The notes beneath the pieces were generated by a model, which saw only the letters and a list, made by a program, of their open reading frames with translations, had not been told where the DNA came from and did not search any database. From positions 10,500 to 20,763 of the forward strand of contig METF01000276.1 in NCBI GenBank assembly GCA_001771235.1: DNA of 10,264 bases, written 5' to 3'. The position numbers were made by a program, and so were the translations under genes. This DNA is from Candidatus Zhuqueibacterota bacterium RBG_16_48_16. GTDB lineage: Bacteria; Zhuqueibacterota; Zhuqueibacteria; Residuimicrobiales; Sediminimicrobiaceae. Below are positions 1 through 6,907 of this stretch, in pieces (position 1 is the first letter of the stretch; each line of letters opens with the position of its first letter).

Positions 1-2
1 AG

Positions 3-164
3 GCGAGGGAAAAAGAGGTCTTTTCGAGCTTTTCTTTGAACCACGGTAACAAAGACTACAGTGAAATTTTTTATGTCGATTTCTTAAGGAATAACTTCAT
101 GGTGCCTCGGATGAGTAGTAGTGGTAGATCGAATACCATCTACTGTGTCCGCAATTCAGCGTGA
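3..164 (+). CDS. Possible 3' end of a gene cut by the left edge (unrecognised)
   Basis: A reading frame is open from base 3 to a TGA at 162-164, giving 53 codons with no start visible in the window. The predicted tail ends in NTIYCVRNSA and matches no family I recognise. A short hairpin followed by six T residues begins 44 bases after the stop, which is what a plus-strand gene end would look like. An open stretch of this length can easily occur by chance, so this is only a candidate. The sequence to the left of the window would settle whether the frame continues. Confidence 0.22.
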   Translation, partial: AREKEVFSSFSLNHGNKDYSEIFYVDFLRNNFMVPRMSSSGRSNTIYCVRNSA

Positions 165-207
165 CTGTCGTTCTCTTGAGAATCTTTGTAATAGTGTCAC
201 CGTACCC

Positions 208-225
208 GCCGTAACGGCATTTTTT
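208..225 (+). terminator. Weak terminator-like hairpin
   Basis: The sequence GCCG-TAA-CGGC can fold into a four-base-pair GC-rich stem with a three-base loop. It is followed by A and then six T residues (220-225) on the plus strand. The stem is short for an intrinsic terminator. Its position shortly after the stop of the frame at 3-164 is the main reason to list it. Confidence 0.28.
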
Positions 226-469
226 ACGAGGAATTCCCATATCCGTCTGCGTTTTTTTCAATTTGTGCACACAAGACAAAGATTCCCAAAGGAATGACAC
301 CCTCTTTTTAGCAAACGAATTTGATAGATTGTTAGTCAATTTAAGTTTCGCTGTAGTACTCATCGTCCACCTGTCAAAGTTTTGCCGGAAAAAAGGTTTT
401 AAGCCTTTTATTAACCAGAAAGCTTATTTTGAGTCAAATTTTTCAGAATATGATCATATATCTTTGACC

Positions 470-547
470 GGATTGGCGGGATTAACCCAGATTAACAAGA
501 TTCATGTCTACATTCTTAAAAGAGAATATCATCCCGTTAATCCTGTC
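470..547. repeat. Imperfect inverted repeat at the 3' end of the propeller gene
   Basis: The left part (470-503) is a degenerate tandem of GATTAAC-containing units of about 10-11 bases (GGATTGGCGG, GATTAACCCA, GATTAACAAG). The right part (531-547) carries the complementary form, ATCCCGTTAATCCTGTC. The arms pair imperfectly around a loop that holds a small ATTCT...AGAAT stem (512-527). The repeat begins one base past the propeller gene stop. It could stabilise or terminate that transcript, or be a dispersed palindromic repeat. Confidence 0.5.
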
Positions 548-548
548 T

Positions 549-2723
549 CTAAGGATTTATGACAGCCACTTTCCCTACTTTTGTCTGGCCATCTTCTGTG
601 GTCACCAGGTAGATGTAGACTCCCGATGCCACCAATTCCCCACTATCGTTTCGTCCGTACCAGGTCGTTCGGGAGCCGAAAATCTGTGATTGCGGGATTT
701 TCTTTACCAGAACGCCCTCAGGAGTGAAAATTCGAACGGTGGCTTTTTCCGCCAGATTATCGATATGAAACTGGGCGTCGGCGCCGTCCAGGATGAATGG
801 ATTGGGATGACCGATGACAAGCTCTAAATTCTGAGCGGGTTTTGTAAAAGGCGTTTCCAGGCGCGACAAGCCGTTGCTGGTACCGATGTACACTTCGCCG
901 GTTATTTCGTTAAAGGCAAATGCTGTGATATTGTCGGAAACAAGCGGACTGTTCGACGTTGAGTAATGCGTCCAGGTGAACCCATCCGCATCAAGCACAC
1001 TCAAGCCACCGCCCGTCCCTATCCATTTATTGTTGCGAACGTCGACCGCCACGACGTTTATGTCGTCATTGATCACGCTGTAACGCAAACCCACCTGGCC
1101 TTCAAACCAGTAATGCAAGCGGCCCGGCGTTCCGATCCACATGACACCATCCCGGTCAAATGCCAGCGAGGTAATAGCGGAATTTTCCAGGCCATCTTCT
1201 TTGCCCAGGCCCTGACTTAAATCATCATCGTTTTTATAAAAAGGCGTATTGTTATCATCCAAGACGGAAATTCCCGCACCCTCTGTTCCGATCCATATTC
1301 GTGAAAAATTATCCATCTCGAGCGTCACCACCTCGTCGGACAAGATGCCATCCAATGTGGTAAAATATTGCCAGTTTCCCGCCGTATCCACCACAGCCAA
1401 AACGCGCCTGTTCTTGGCAAATTTATTCAGCACCCACATATTCCCTTGGGCATCCTGCTTTATCGCCGAGACGATCACATAATTGCTCGTACCAGTTGCA
1501 TCCGCCAGACGATTATCGGAAGAAGTAATCTCGTCAACAACGACAGCTTCGCCGTCGTCTCTTTTTTCAAAGATGGTTACGCCTTGCCCGGCGCTTCCCG
1601 CCCAAATTCGGTTCCTGCTATCGACAGCCAGAGCGCGATAGTCATTGCTTTTTAATTTGCCATTTGCACTGGAATAATTTCTCCACGTTTTTCCATCGAA
1701 GCTCGAGACACCCCCGGTGGAAGAAGCCGCCCACAGCATGCCGTCATGATCGAAAACAAGCGCATGGAACCGGTTGTCACCAGGGCCGTTCGGCGCCACA
1801 AGCGTCCATGCGGCATCGGTCTCGTCAAAACGGGCCAGCCCCTTATTGCCCAGGCCAACCCATAAACGTCCTTCCCCATCGATACCGCTAATTCGCTTGT
1901 CTCCCGAAAGAGCTCCGACCCAACTATATACGCCAGCGTCTATCCGCCTAAAAACAGCTCCGTTAGTTATGGCAATCAACTGGTTATTCAAAACAATCAA
2001 ATCGCGAATCTCCAATGTATCCAATTCCGCCGGAGACCAGGCAACGCCATCGTAAAAAGACAAGCCTGACTGCGTTCCCGCGACAATAGTGCCTTCAAAT
2101 CGCTCAACCGACAGCGTCTCGGTGGCTGGCAGACCGTTCAACCGGGTAAAAGTTTTCCACGCATTTGGAGCGATAAGATTGGGAAAATCCAGACTCGCCT
2201 GCTTCATTCCATCCCTGGTCGCCACCCAGATGTCTCTGTCGACGATGATCGCTTGAAAAGACTCGCCGATCTTGTATGTTTCTTTTACCTCATGCTTTTT
2301 GATGTCGTACAGACTTACGCCGATGTTCAAGAGAACGAACATCGAATCCCCGTAGACCATCATTTCATGAATACTCAATCCCTGGTAATCATTGATCGTG
2401 TCCAAATTGTTTCGCTGCGGATCGAGCACATTTAAAATCCCGTTTTGTGCAGCGATCCAGATGCTGCCCTGGTTGTCGACCTCGATGGCAACGATATCGT
2501 TGCTCGCCAAACCGTCGGTGTTGGTGATAATGTTGAAGGTGCTGTCGGAGATGGTATATTCCAATACTCCTCCGTTTGTCGCAGACCAGATCTTGTTTTC
2601 CGTTATTTTAAAACTGCGGATGTCTTTGGCGCTGGTGAATGTCTTCCAGTCACCAATTTCCGCGGAACAAATCGAAATAATATAAAGGGAAAAAATAAAT
2701 GTTGCTCTGAGCTTTGACGCCAT
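549..2723 (-). CDS. Secreted beta-propeller protein with C-terminal sorting-like domain (PorZ-like)
   Basis: This 724-residue protein starts at ATG with a clear signal peptide: basic MASKLR, a hydrophobic core, and likely signal peptidase I cleavage after Ala21 (ICSA/E). Residues of about 24-620 are repeated propeller blades of the two-component-regulator type, with recurring xIWIGT/xLWVG followed by GGxSxxD turns, for example RIWIGTEGAG and NNKWIGTGGG. Residues of about 632-724 form a C-terminal beta-sandwich of the FlgD-Ig/type IX sorting type: PNPF near 640, WYGRNDSGE near 688, GVYIYL near 701, ending GKVAVINP. The opening (IGDWKTFTS...IWSATNGGV) resembles PorZ of the type IX secretion attachment complex, but paralogous surface propeller proteins share this layout. 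There is no kinase or DNA-binding domain, so it is not a hybrid sensor. No strong ribosome site precedes the ATG. It is 225 bp from ribH and probably has its own promoter. The exact role is inferred. Confidence 0.85.
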   Translation of the reverse strand: MASKLRATFIFSLYIISICSAEIGDWKTFTSAKDIRSFKITENKIWSATNGGVLEYTISDSTFNIITNTDGLASNDIVAIEVDNQGSIWIAAQNGILNVLDPQRNNLDTINDYQGLSIHEMMVYGDSMFVLLNIGVSLYDIKKHEVKETYKIGESFQAIIVDRDIWVATRDGMKQASLDFPNLIAPNAWKTFTRLNGLPATETLSVERFEGTIVAGTQSGLSFYDGVAWSPAELDTLEIRDLIVLNNQLIAITNGAVFRRIDAGVYSWVGALSGDKRISGIDGEGRLWVGLGNKGLARFDETDAAWTLVAPNGPGDNRFHALVFDHDGMLWAASSTGGVSSFDGKTWRNYSSANGKLKSNDYRALAVDSRNRIWAGSAGQGVTIFEKRDDGEAVVVDEITSSDNRLADATGTSNYVIVSAIKQDAQGNMWVLNKFAKNRRVLAVVDTAGNWQYFTTLDGILSDEVVTLEMDNFSRIWIGTEGAGISVLDDNNTPFYKNDDDLSQGLGKEDGLENSAITSLAFDRDGVMWIGTPGRLHYWFEGQVGLRYSVINDDINVVAVDVRNNKWIGTGGGLSVLDADGFTWTHYSTSNSPLVSDNITAFAFNEITGEVYIGTSNGLSRLETPFTKPAQNLELVIGHPNPFILDGADAQFHIDNLAEKATVRIFTPEGVLVKKIPQSQIFGSRTTWYGRNDSGELVASGVYIYLVTTEDGQTKVGKVAVINP

Positions 2724-2748
2724 AGGACTACCCGGTTTCCGTTGCTTT

Positions 2749-2779
2749 TATATACTGATTTGATAGTTTTACTTTGCAA
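2749..2779 (-). promoter_or_regulatory. Weak candidate promoter for the propeller gene
   Basis: On the minus strand a TTGCAA (2774-2779) and a TATATA (2749-2754) are separated by 19 bases. This is longer than the ideal 17, so the match is weak. The site would give a leader of about 20 bases before the ATG at 2723. It lies between the 2805-2915 palindromic element and the gene, which fits separate transcription from ribH. Confidence 0.28.
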
Positions 2780-2804
2780 CAAAAAAATAGTTCACATTAA
2801 GCGG

Positions 2805-2915
2805 TGTCATTGCGAGGAGTGAGGAACAAACGACGAAGCAATCCCCTCACTTTTCAAAAGATTGCTTCGGCAAAACTTGTCCTGAGCTTGTCGAAGGAAA
2901 CGCCTCGCAATGACA
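2805..2915. repeat. MITE-like palindromic element with perfect 13-bp terminal inverted repeats
   Basis: The element is bounded by TGTCATTGCGAGG (2805-2817) and its exact reverse complement (2903-2915). Inside is a second perfect inverted repeat, CGAAGCAATC (2834-2843) and GATTGCTTCG (2860-2869). The right half carries an extra segment containing CCTGAGCTTGTCGAAGG (2881-2897), so the right spacer (33 bases) is about twice the left (16 bases). It encodes nothing. Both the CATTGCGAGG/GAAGCAATC design and the CCTGAGCTTGTCGAAGG motif recur, from memory, as dispersed intergenic repeats in unrelated bacterial genomes. No target-site duplication is evident. It lies between ribH and the propeller gene. 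Confidence 0.8.
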
Positions 2916-2948
2916 GCAAACTTTCAAATTGAAGTAATCGTTCAGCCT

Positions 2949-3419
2949 CTATTTACCCAACTGTGCAAAAAGATCGACCATTTCAATGGCACCCAACGCG
3001 GCGTCCCATCCTTTATTCCCGGCTTTTGTGCCGGCCCTTTCCAGCGCCTGCTCAAGATTGTCCGGTGTAATGACACCATAGCTCACCGGCAGGCCGAATT
3101 CCAGGCTGACCTGGGCAATGCCTTTGGTGACTTCAGCGGCGATATACTCAAAATGGGGTGTCGCACCGCGAATGACCGCACCCAGGCAGATAAGTGCATC
3201 ATATTTTTTAGAGGCTGCCATGATTTTTGCCGTTGCCGGAATTTCAAAAGAACCCGGAACCCAGGCCACGTCAACATTTTCCAGATCGGCGCCATGCCGT
3301 CCCAGACAATCCAGCGCTCCTTCCAAAAGCTTTTTGCTGATCAGCTCGTTAAAGCGGCTGACGATAATGCCAAATTTATTTCCTTTTGCCGCAAGCTGGC
3401 CTTCAAAAATTTTGGGCAT
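2949..3419 (-). CDS. ribH: 6,7-dimethyl-8-ribityllumazine synthase
   Basis: RibH condenses 3,4-dihydroxy-2-butanone 4-phosphate with the ribitylamino-pyrimidine to give lumazine, the penultimate riboflavin step, in the cytosol. The 156-residue length is typical. Family motifs are all present: SRFN (21-24), VPGSFEIP (54-61), GAVIRGATPHFEY (80-92) with the catalytic-type His89, and LERAGTKAGNKG (126-137) with the phosphate-binding-type Arg128. The start is chosen at 3419, where AAAGGAG precedes the ATG by five bases. A longer reading from 3452 adds 11 residues with no such site and no family conservation. It is the last gene of the rib cluster, 244 bp after ribBA, with a palindromic repeat in that gap. 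The motif ITPDNLEQA differs slightly from the commoner LTTDTIEQA and is not functionally alarming. Confidence 0.97.
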   Translation of the reverse strand: MPKIFEGQLAAKGNKFGIIVSRFNELISKKLLEGALDCLGRHGADLENVDVAWVPGSFEIPATAKIMAASKKYDALICLGAVIRGATPHFEYIAAEVTKGIAQVSLEFGLPVSYGVITPDNLEQALERAGTKAGNKGWDAALGAIEMVDLFAQLGK

Positions 3420-3488
3420 TGCTTCTCCTTTGTGCATTAAGCCTCTTATCAACTAGGCATTTTGAATTTTTAGTCACGTTTTGATTGC

Positions 3489-3494
3489 ATTATA
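3489..3494 (-). promoter_or_regulatory. Perfect -10-like hexamer upstream of ribH
   Basis: The minus strand reads TATAAT here, about 70 bases upstream of the ribH ATG. No good -35 hexamer lies at the expected distance, which falls within the 3510-3600 repeat. It may allow separate expression of ribH, but a lone TATAAT in AT-rich DNA can be chance. Confidence 0.25.
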
Positions 3495-3509
3495 CATGTT
3501 TATGCAAGA

Positions 3510-3600
3510 GGAATGATGGAATAATGGAATGATGGAATGATGGATTTTAAAAATAAATCGCTTCTTCCCACGTTCCAATATTCCATCATTCCATTATTTC
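3510..3600. repeat. Octamer tandem array forming a large inverted repeat
   Basis: The left arm is four tandem octamers, GGAATGAT, GGAATAAT, GGAATGAT, GGAATGAT (3510-3541), plus GGA. The right arm holds the complementary octamers. An 18-bp perfect inverted repeat is formed by 3521-3538 and 3580-3597, around a 41-base loop. The element sits between ribBA and ribH and could fold as a long hairpin in the operon mRNA. It is not a CRISPR: the units are contiguous and have no spacers. Confidence 0.85.
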
Positions 3601-3663
3601 AGTCTCTTTGTCAATAATTTGGCGTCAATCGTTTCGCTCTCGTCGGCTCGAGGGACAGCTTCG

Positions 3664-4884
3664 CTAGTTCTTATCCTGAAGAATGAGGTGTCCCATTTTG
3701 TCGCGTTTCGTCTCCAGGTAGTAAAAATTGATCTCATTAGGCTCTATTTCTATTGGCAGGCGCTCCACCACTTCAAGGCCGTAACCCTCGAGGCCGACAA
3801 TCTTTTTGGGATTATTTGTCAGCAACCTTATCTGCCGAATTCCCAGCTCCCATAAAATTTGTGCACCGATGCCATAATCGCGAAGGTCATCGGCAAAACC
3901 CAATGCTTCGTTCGCTTCCACCGTGTCTTTGCCCTGGTCCTGAAGCATGTAGGATTTGATCTTCGCCGCCAAACCGATTCCGCGCCCTTCCTGTCGCATG
4001 TATAAAACGACTCCCTTGCCCTCCTTTTCGATGAGCCTTAAAGCATAATGCAATTGATCCTGGCAATCGCAGCGCAGCGAGCCAAAGATGTCGCCCGTCA
4101 GGCACTGCGAATGCACCCGCACCAGCACCGGCTCTTCACCGCCCACCTCTCCTTTCACAACGGCAAGATGATGATGATCATCGAGCTGGCTTTTAAACAA
4201 GTGGAGTTTGAAATCGCCGAATTTTGTCGGGAAATTCACCTCAGCGGTCTTTTCAACCAGCTTTTCCGTCCGGCGGCGGAATTCAATCAAATCCTGAACG
4301 CTGATCATTTTCATATCAAGCTTTTTTGCCATTTTCAACAGGGAAGAGACGCGCGCCATCGTGCCATCCTGCTCCATGATTTCGCATAGTACGCCGACAG
4401 GCTCTTCGCCCGCAAGCCTGGCCAGATCGACAACCGCTTCGGTGTGCCCGGCGCGCCGGAGAACTCCACCCTCGACAGCGATGATGGGGAAAACATGTCC
4501 CGGTTTGGCAAAATCAGCAGGCAAGGTCTCCGGGTCCACCAGTGCGCGAATCGTTTTTGCCCGGTCCGCAGCAGATATGCCGGTGGTGACGCCATGGATA
4601 TAATCCACCGATACGGTAAACGCCGTGCCATGCAGCGCCGTGTTGCGATGCACCATGGGCAAAATATCGAGCCTTTCAAGACGATCTGCCGTCATCGGTG
4701 CGCATATAAGGCCTCGACCGTATTGGGCCATAAAATTTATTTTCTCCGGCGTGACCCTATTTGCCAGCATGATAAAATCGCCTTCGTTCTCCCGGTCATA
4801 GTCATCGACCACGATAGCCATTTTACCGGCTTTTAAATCGCCAATAACTTCTTCAACGGTATTAAAAAGATATTCACCTTTCAA
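3664..4884 (-). CDS. ribBA: Bifunctional 3,4-dihydroxy-2-butanone 4-phosphate synthase / GTP cyclohydrolase II
   Basis: RibBA supplies both precursors of riboflavin. The N-terminal RibB domain (about 1-205) converts ribulose 5-phosphate to the four-carbon unit. The C-terminal RibA domain (about 210-400) opens GTP. RibB motifs are DRENEGD (30-36), TTGISAADRA (100-109) and the metal-ligand GHTEA (146-150). RibA shows the zinc cysteines Cys261, Cys272 and Cys274 in SQCLTGDIFGSLRCDC, with the same 11- and 2-residue spacing as the E. coli enzyme, plus RQEGRGIGL and LLTNNPKKI. The length of 406 residues is normal for the fusion. The start is TTG at 4884: an in-frame TGA lies six codons upstream, the next Met (22) is inside the conserved core, and AAGG lies eight bases before the TTG. 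A 149-bp palindromic element fills most of the gap to ribE. No family-defining residue checked is missing. Confidence 0.97.
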   Translation of the reverse strand: MKGEYLFNTVEEVIGDLKAGKMAIVVDDYDRENEGDFIMLANRVTPEKINFMAQYGRGLICAPMTADRLERLDILPMVHRNTALHGTAFTVSVDYIHGVTTGISAADRAKTIRALVDPETLPADFAKPGHVFPIIAVEGGVLRRAGHTEAVVDLARLAGEEPVGVLCEIMEQDGTMARVSSLLKMAKKLDMKMISVQDLIEFRRRTEKLVEKTAEVNFPTKFGDFKLHLFKSQLDDHHHLAVVKGEVGGEEPVLVRVHSQCLTGDIFGSLRCDCQDQLHYALRLIEKEGKGVVLYMRQEGRGIGLAAKIKSYMLQDQGKDTVEANEALGFADDLRDYGIGAQILWELGIRQIRLLTNNPKKIVGLEGYGLEVVERLPIEIEPNEINFYYLETKRDKMGHLILQDKN

Positions 4885-4901
4885 CGTATAAACCTTGCTT
4901 C

Positions 4902-4937
4902 AGTATATAATCCTATTTTGTTACCATTTAGCCACAA
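4902..4937 (-). promoter_or_regulatory. Weak candidate promoter for ribBA at the edge of the repeat
   Basis: On the minus strand TTGTGG (4932-4937) is followed after 16 bases by TAGGAT (4910-4915). A TATACT (4902-4907) is also present but is too far from that -35. The -35-like hexamer is part of the terminal repeat of the 4931-5079 element. The match is modest and this is a suggestion only. Confidence 0.22.
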
Positions 4938-5079
4938 GGTCACGAAGCCAGGAAGGAACACAAAAAATTTGTCAATAAAACTTCTTGAGAAAAGATCCTG
5001 ATCTTCAAGGCAATTCTATATCCGAGAGCCGACGAGCATGAAATCTTTGTGAACCTTTGTGACTTTGGGACTTTGTGGC
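4931..5079. repeat. MITE-like element with 34-bp imperfect terminal inverted repeats
   Basis: The ends at 4931-4964 and 5046-5079 are reverse complements at 26 of 34 positions by hand alignment. Both begin with GCCACAA from the outside and end with CACAAA on the inside. The arms are degenerate copies of a CACGAAG/CACAAAG-type unit. A central hairpin, CTTGA-AGATC / GATCT-TCAAG (4984-5009), makes the whole a compound palindrome. There is no coding capacity and no obvious target-site duplication. It fills most of the 228-bp gap between ribE and ribBA. Confidence 0.75.
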
Positions 5080-5112
5080 AGGAGCCCGCACAGTCGCACT
5101 TGTTCCAGAAAA

Positions 5113-5748
5113 TTAAAAGCCCCACTTTTCAAGATCGTTCAGCGTCAGCTCTTTTTCATCCGGCTTGTCCAAAAAATTGCGGACATATTTGCCAATGATA
5201 TCGACTTCGATATTCACGCGGTCGCCAATTTTCTTTTCCGACAGATTTGTCGACGACAGAGTAAAAGGAATGACGGCGATCGAAATGAGATCGGCTTTTT
5301 TTTCGGCAACGGTCAGGCTTATTCCGTCAATGGCGATGGAACCTTTTTCAACGACGAATTTGGAAATGTCAGCGCCAATTTTAATAGTAAACCAGGAACC
5401 CGGATCGCGTTTTTGAATATCCTGAATGACGCCAATGCCATCCACGTGGCCTTGAACAAAATGGCCGCCAAGCCGGCCGTCGAGGCGCAAGGCGCGTTCA
5501 AGGTTCACACAATCGCCAACTTGTATTTCCATAAGGGTGGAGCGGGAAAGCGTTTCTGCTACGACCTCCACTTCGAAACTGTTCCCGCTGACTCGTACAA
5601 CAGTCAGGCAGACCCCGTTGATGCACGTACTGTCACCGCTCGAAACCCCATCGAGCATTTTGGCAGCAGCAATTTCGAGCTTTCTTCCTCGGCCAATGTT
5701 AACGATATTTTTTACAGCGCCTAACTCTTCGACAATGCCAGTAAACAT
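5113..5748 (-). CDS. ribE: Riboflavin synthase (alpha chain)
   Basis: This enzyme dismutates two lumazine molecules to riboflavin plus the pyrimidine, the last step of the pathway. The 211 residues comprise the two tandem lumazine-binding repeats expected. Repeat one has the signature start MFTGIVEE and the segment CINGVCLTV (42-50). Repeat two begins near GGHFVQGHVDGIG (94-106) and carries the matching SIAIDGISLTV (137-147). Length is usual for the family. The ATG at 5748 lies six bases after the ribD stop, so the two are very probably co-transcribed and perhaps translationally coupled; the preceding ribosome site (TAGAG) is weak, which fits coupling. The symbol ribE is used here for the synthase; E. 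coli calls it ribC. Nothing is truncated or unusual. Confidence 0.97.
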   Translation of the reverse strand: MFTGIVEELGAVKNIVNIGRGRKLEIAAAKMLDGVSSGDSTCINGVCLTVVRVSGNSFEVEVVAETLSRSTLMEIQVGDCVNLERALRLDGRLGGHFVQGHVDGIGVIQDIQKRDPGSWFTIKIGADISKFVVEKGSIAIDGISLTVAEKKADLISIAVIPFTLSSTNLSEKKIGDRVNIEVDIIGKYVRNFLDKPDEKELTLNDLEKWGF

Positions 5749-5754
5749 AATGCT

Positions 5755-6870
5755 CTATTCGTCTATTTTAAAATCACCGGAGATCATCAGGTCGCCGGAA
5801 GTGAAGCGTTTGACTTTCACATTGATAATTTCAATCGCGGCATTGATATTTTTTATGCCCAGGTCGCCGATGGCATCGATTCCCGTGCCGAGAATTTTAG
5901 GTGCGACAAAAACGACTATTCTATCCGCGTTTTTGCCTTTGATGCATTCCGTTTGCACGGAATTGCCCCCCTCAATCAGCACCGAGGTGATGCCCATTTT
6001 CCCAATCGTTTCCCACAGGACATCCTGCGGTACCCATCCCCTGTCATCGGCTTCGAGGACGTGCACCAGGGCACCTCGCTCTTCAATTCGGGCGATCTTT
6101 TCTTTAGATGCCTCCTCTGTGGTGATAATGGTGGTGTTCGAGGCGTTTTCTCCTGTTATCACAGTGGCATCGAGCGGAATCTGCAATTGGCTGTCGAGTA
6201 TGATGCGCTTGGGAGAAACACCTTTAATGAGTCTTGTAGTAAGCTGTGGATCATCCGCCAGAACCGTGCCGACACCGGCTATGATGGCATCATGCTCGGA
6301 GCGCAGGCGATGGCCCCAGATGCGCGCTTCCTGAGAGGTGATCCATTTTGAGTTTCCTGTACTGGTGGCTATGCGTGCATCGAGCGTCTGGGCGATTTTT
6401 ATAGTGACCAGCGGACGCCCGGTGGTGACGTGCTTGATGTACCCTCTATTCAAAACAACGCATTCGTCATGCAGAATATTATCCTTGACAACGATGCCTT
6501 TGGAGCGCAGGAAATTGATCCCTTTGCCATTGACCAACGGATTGGGATCCTTCATGCCGACAACGACGCGGGCAATCCCCGCTGCCAAAATTCTTTCTGT
6601 GCACGGCCCCGTCTTTCCCTTATGTGCGCAAGGCTCCAGGTTGCTATAAAGCACCGCGCCGGCGGCATTGTCACCGGCTTTATACAGGGCGTTGACCTCA
6701 GCATGCGCTTCGCCAAATTTTTGATGGAAACCTTCGGCAATCAATTTGCCGTCTTTGACGATCAGGGCGCCGACCATGGGATTGGGACTGACGCCTCCCC
6801 GACCCTTTTCGGCAATCCTGAGCGCCCTTTTTATAAAATATTTGTCTTGTTCTTCAACCGTCGATGTCAC
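5755..6870 (-). CDS. ribD: Bifunctional diaminohydroxyphosphoribosylaminopyrimidine deaminase / 5-amino-6-(5-phosphoribosylamino)uracil reductase
   Basis: RibD performs the second and third steps on the GTP-derived branch. The N-terminal cytidine-deaminase-like domain (about 8-150) has the zinc site His56-Ala-Glu58 with Cys81 (LEPC) and Cys90 (GPC), and the early SPNPMVGA motif (28-35). The C-terminal reductase domain (about 154-371) opens with TIKIAQTLDARIAT and contains GVGTVLADDP and LIEGGNS. The length of 371 is normal. The start is GTG at 6868-6870: an in-frame TAG lies two codons upstream, so nothing longer is possible, and AGGA sits six bases before the GTG. It is the first gene of the rib cluster and faces away from nrdJ across a 686-bp spacer that carries the candidate promoters. 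The overlapping plus-strand ORFs are shadows. Confidence 0.97.
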   Translation of the reverse strand: MTSTVEEQDKYFIKRALRIAEKGRGGVSPNPMVGALIVKDGKLIAEGFHQKFGEAHAEVNALYKAGDNAAGAVLYSNLEPCAHKGKTGPCTERILAAGIARVVVGMKDPNPLVNGKGINFLRSKGIVVKDNILHDECVVLNRGYIKHVTTGRPLVTIKIAQTLDARIATSTGNSKWITSQEARIWGHRLRSEHDAIIAGVGTVLADDPQLTTRLIKGVSPKRIILDSQLQIPLDATVITGENASNTTIITTEEASKEKIARIEERGALVHVLEADDRGWVPQDVLWETIGKMGITSVLIEGGNSVQTECIKGKNADRIVVFVAPKILGTGIDAIGDLGIKNINAAIEIINVKVKRFTSGDLMISGDFKIDE

Positions 6871-6882
6871 ATGCTATCCTAA

Positions 6883-6898
6883 GGAAAATTTATTTTCC
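6883..6898. promoter_or_regulatory. 16-bp palindrome just upstream of the ribD ribosome-binding site
   Basis: The sequence is GGAAAAT-TT-ATTTTCC, seven perfect base pairs around two bases. It ends two bases from the AGGA ribosome site of ribD (6877-6880 on the plus strand). It could be a protein operator or an mRNA hairpin that affects ribD translation. There is no independent evidence for either. Confidence 0.35.
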
Positions 6899-6907
6899 CA
6901 AGAGAAT

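Larger units (their letters stand above)
1..548. other. Left-edge region with no well-supported complete gene
   Basis: I see no complete, recognisable gene here. Short ORFs exist on both strands (for example minus 97-363, 88 codons, and a TTG-started plus frame at 263-562), but none has a recognisable motif and they overlap one another. What can be supported weakly is an open frame entering from the left edge (3-164), a hairpin with a T-run on the plus strand (208-225), and an inverted repeat (470-547) just beyond the 3' end of the propeller gene. A convergent arrangement, with an upstream plus-strand gene ending here and the propeller gene ending from the other side, would fit. Confidence 0.5.

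Noticed and set aside
2661..2723. Lipoprotein signal on the propeller protein (Cys19)
   Set aside because: The residue before the cysteine is Ile, which does not fit the lipobox (Gly, Ala or Ser expected). Cleavage by signal peptidase I after Ala21 fits better.
3420..3452. Longer ribH start at 3452
   Set aside because: The extra 11 residues are not conserved in the family, and the AAAGGAG site five bases before the ATG at 3419 clearly marks the later start.
3510..3600. CRISPR array
   Set aside because: The units are eight bases long, contiguous and without spacers, and the right arm is an inverted copy. This is a tandem/inverted repeat.
5059..6334. Long plus-strand ORFs (221 and 265 codons) opposite ribE and ribD
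   Set aside because: They lie entirely or mainly antisense to genes with intact family motifs, show no recognisable domains and have atypical composition. They are shadows of the real genes.
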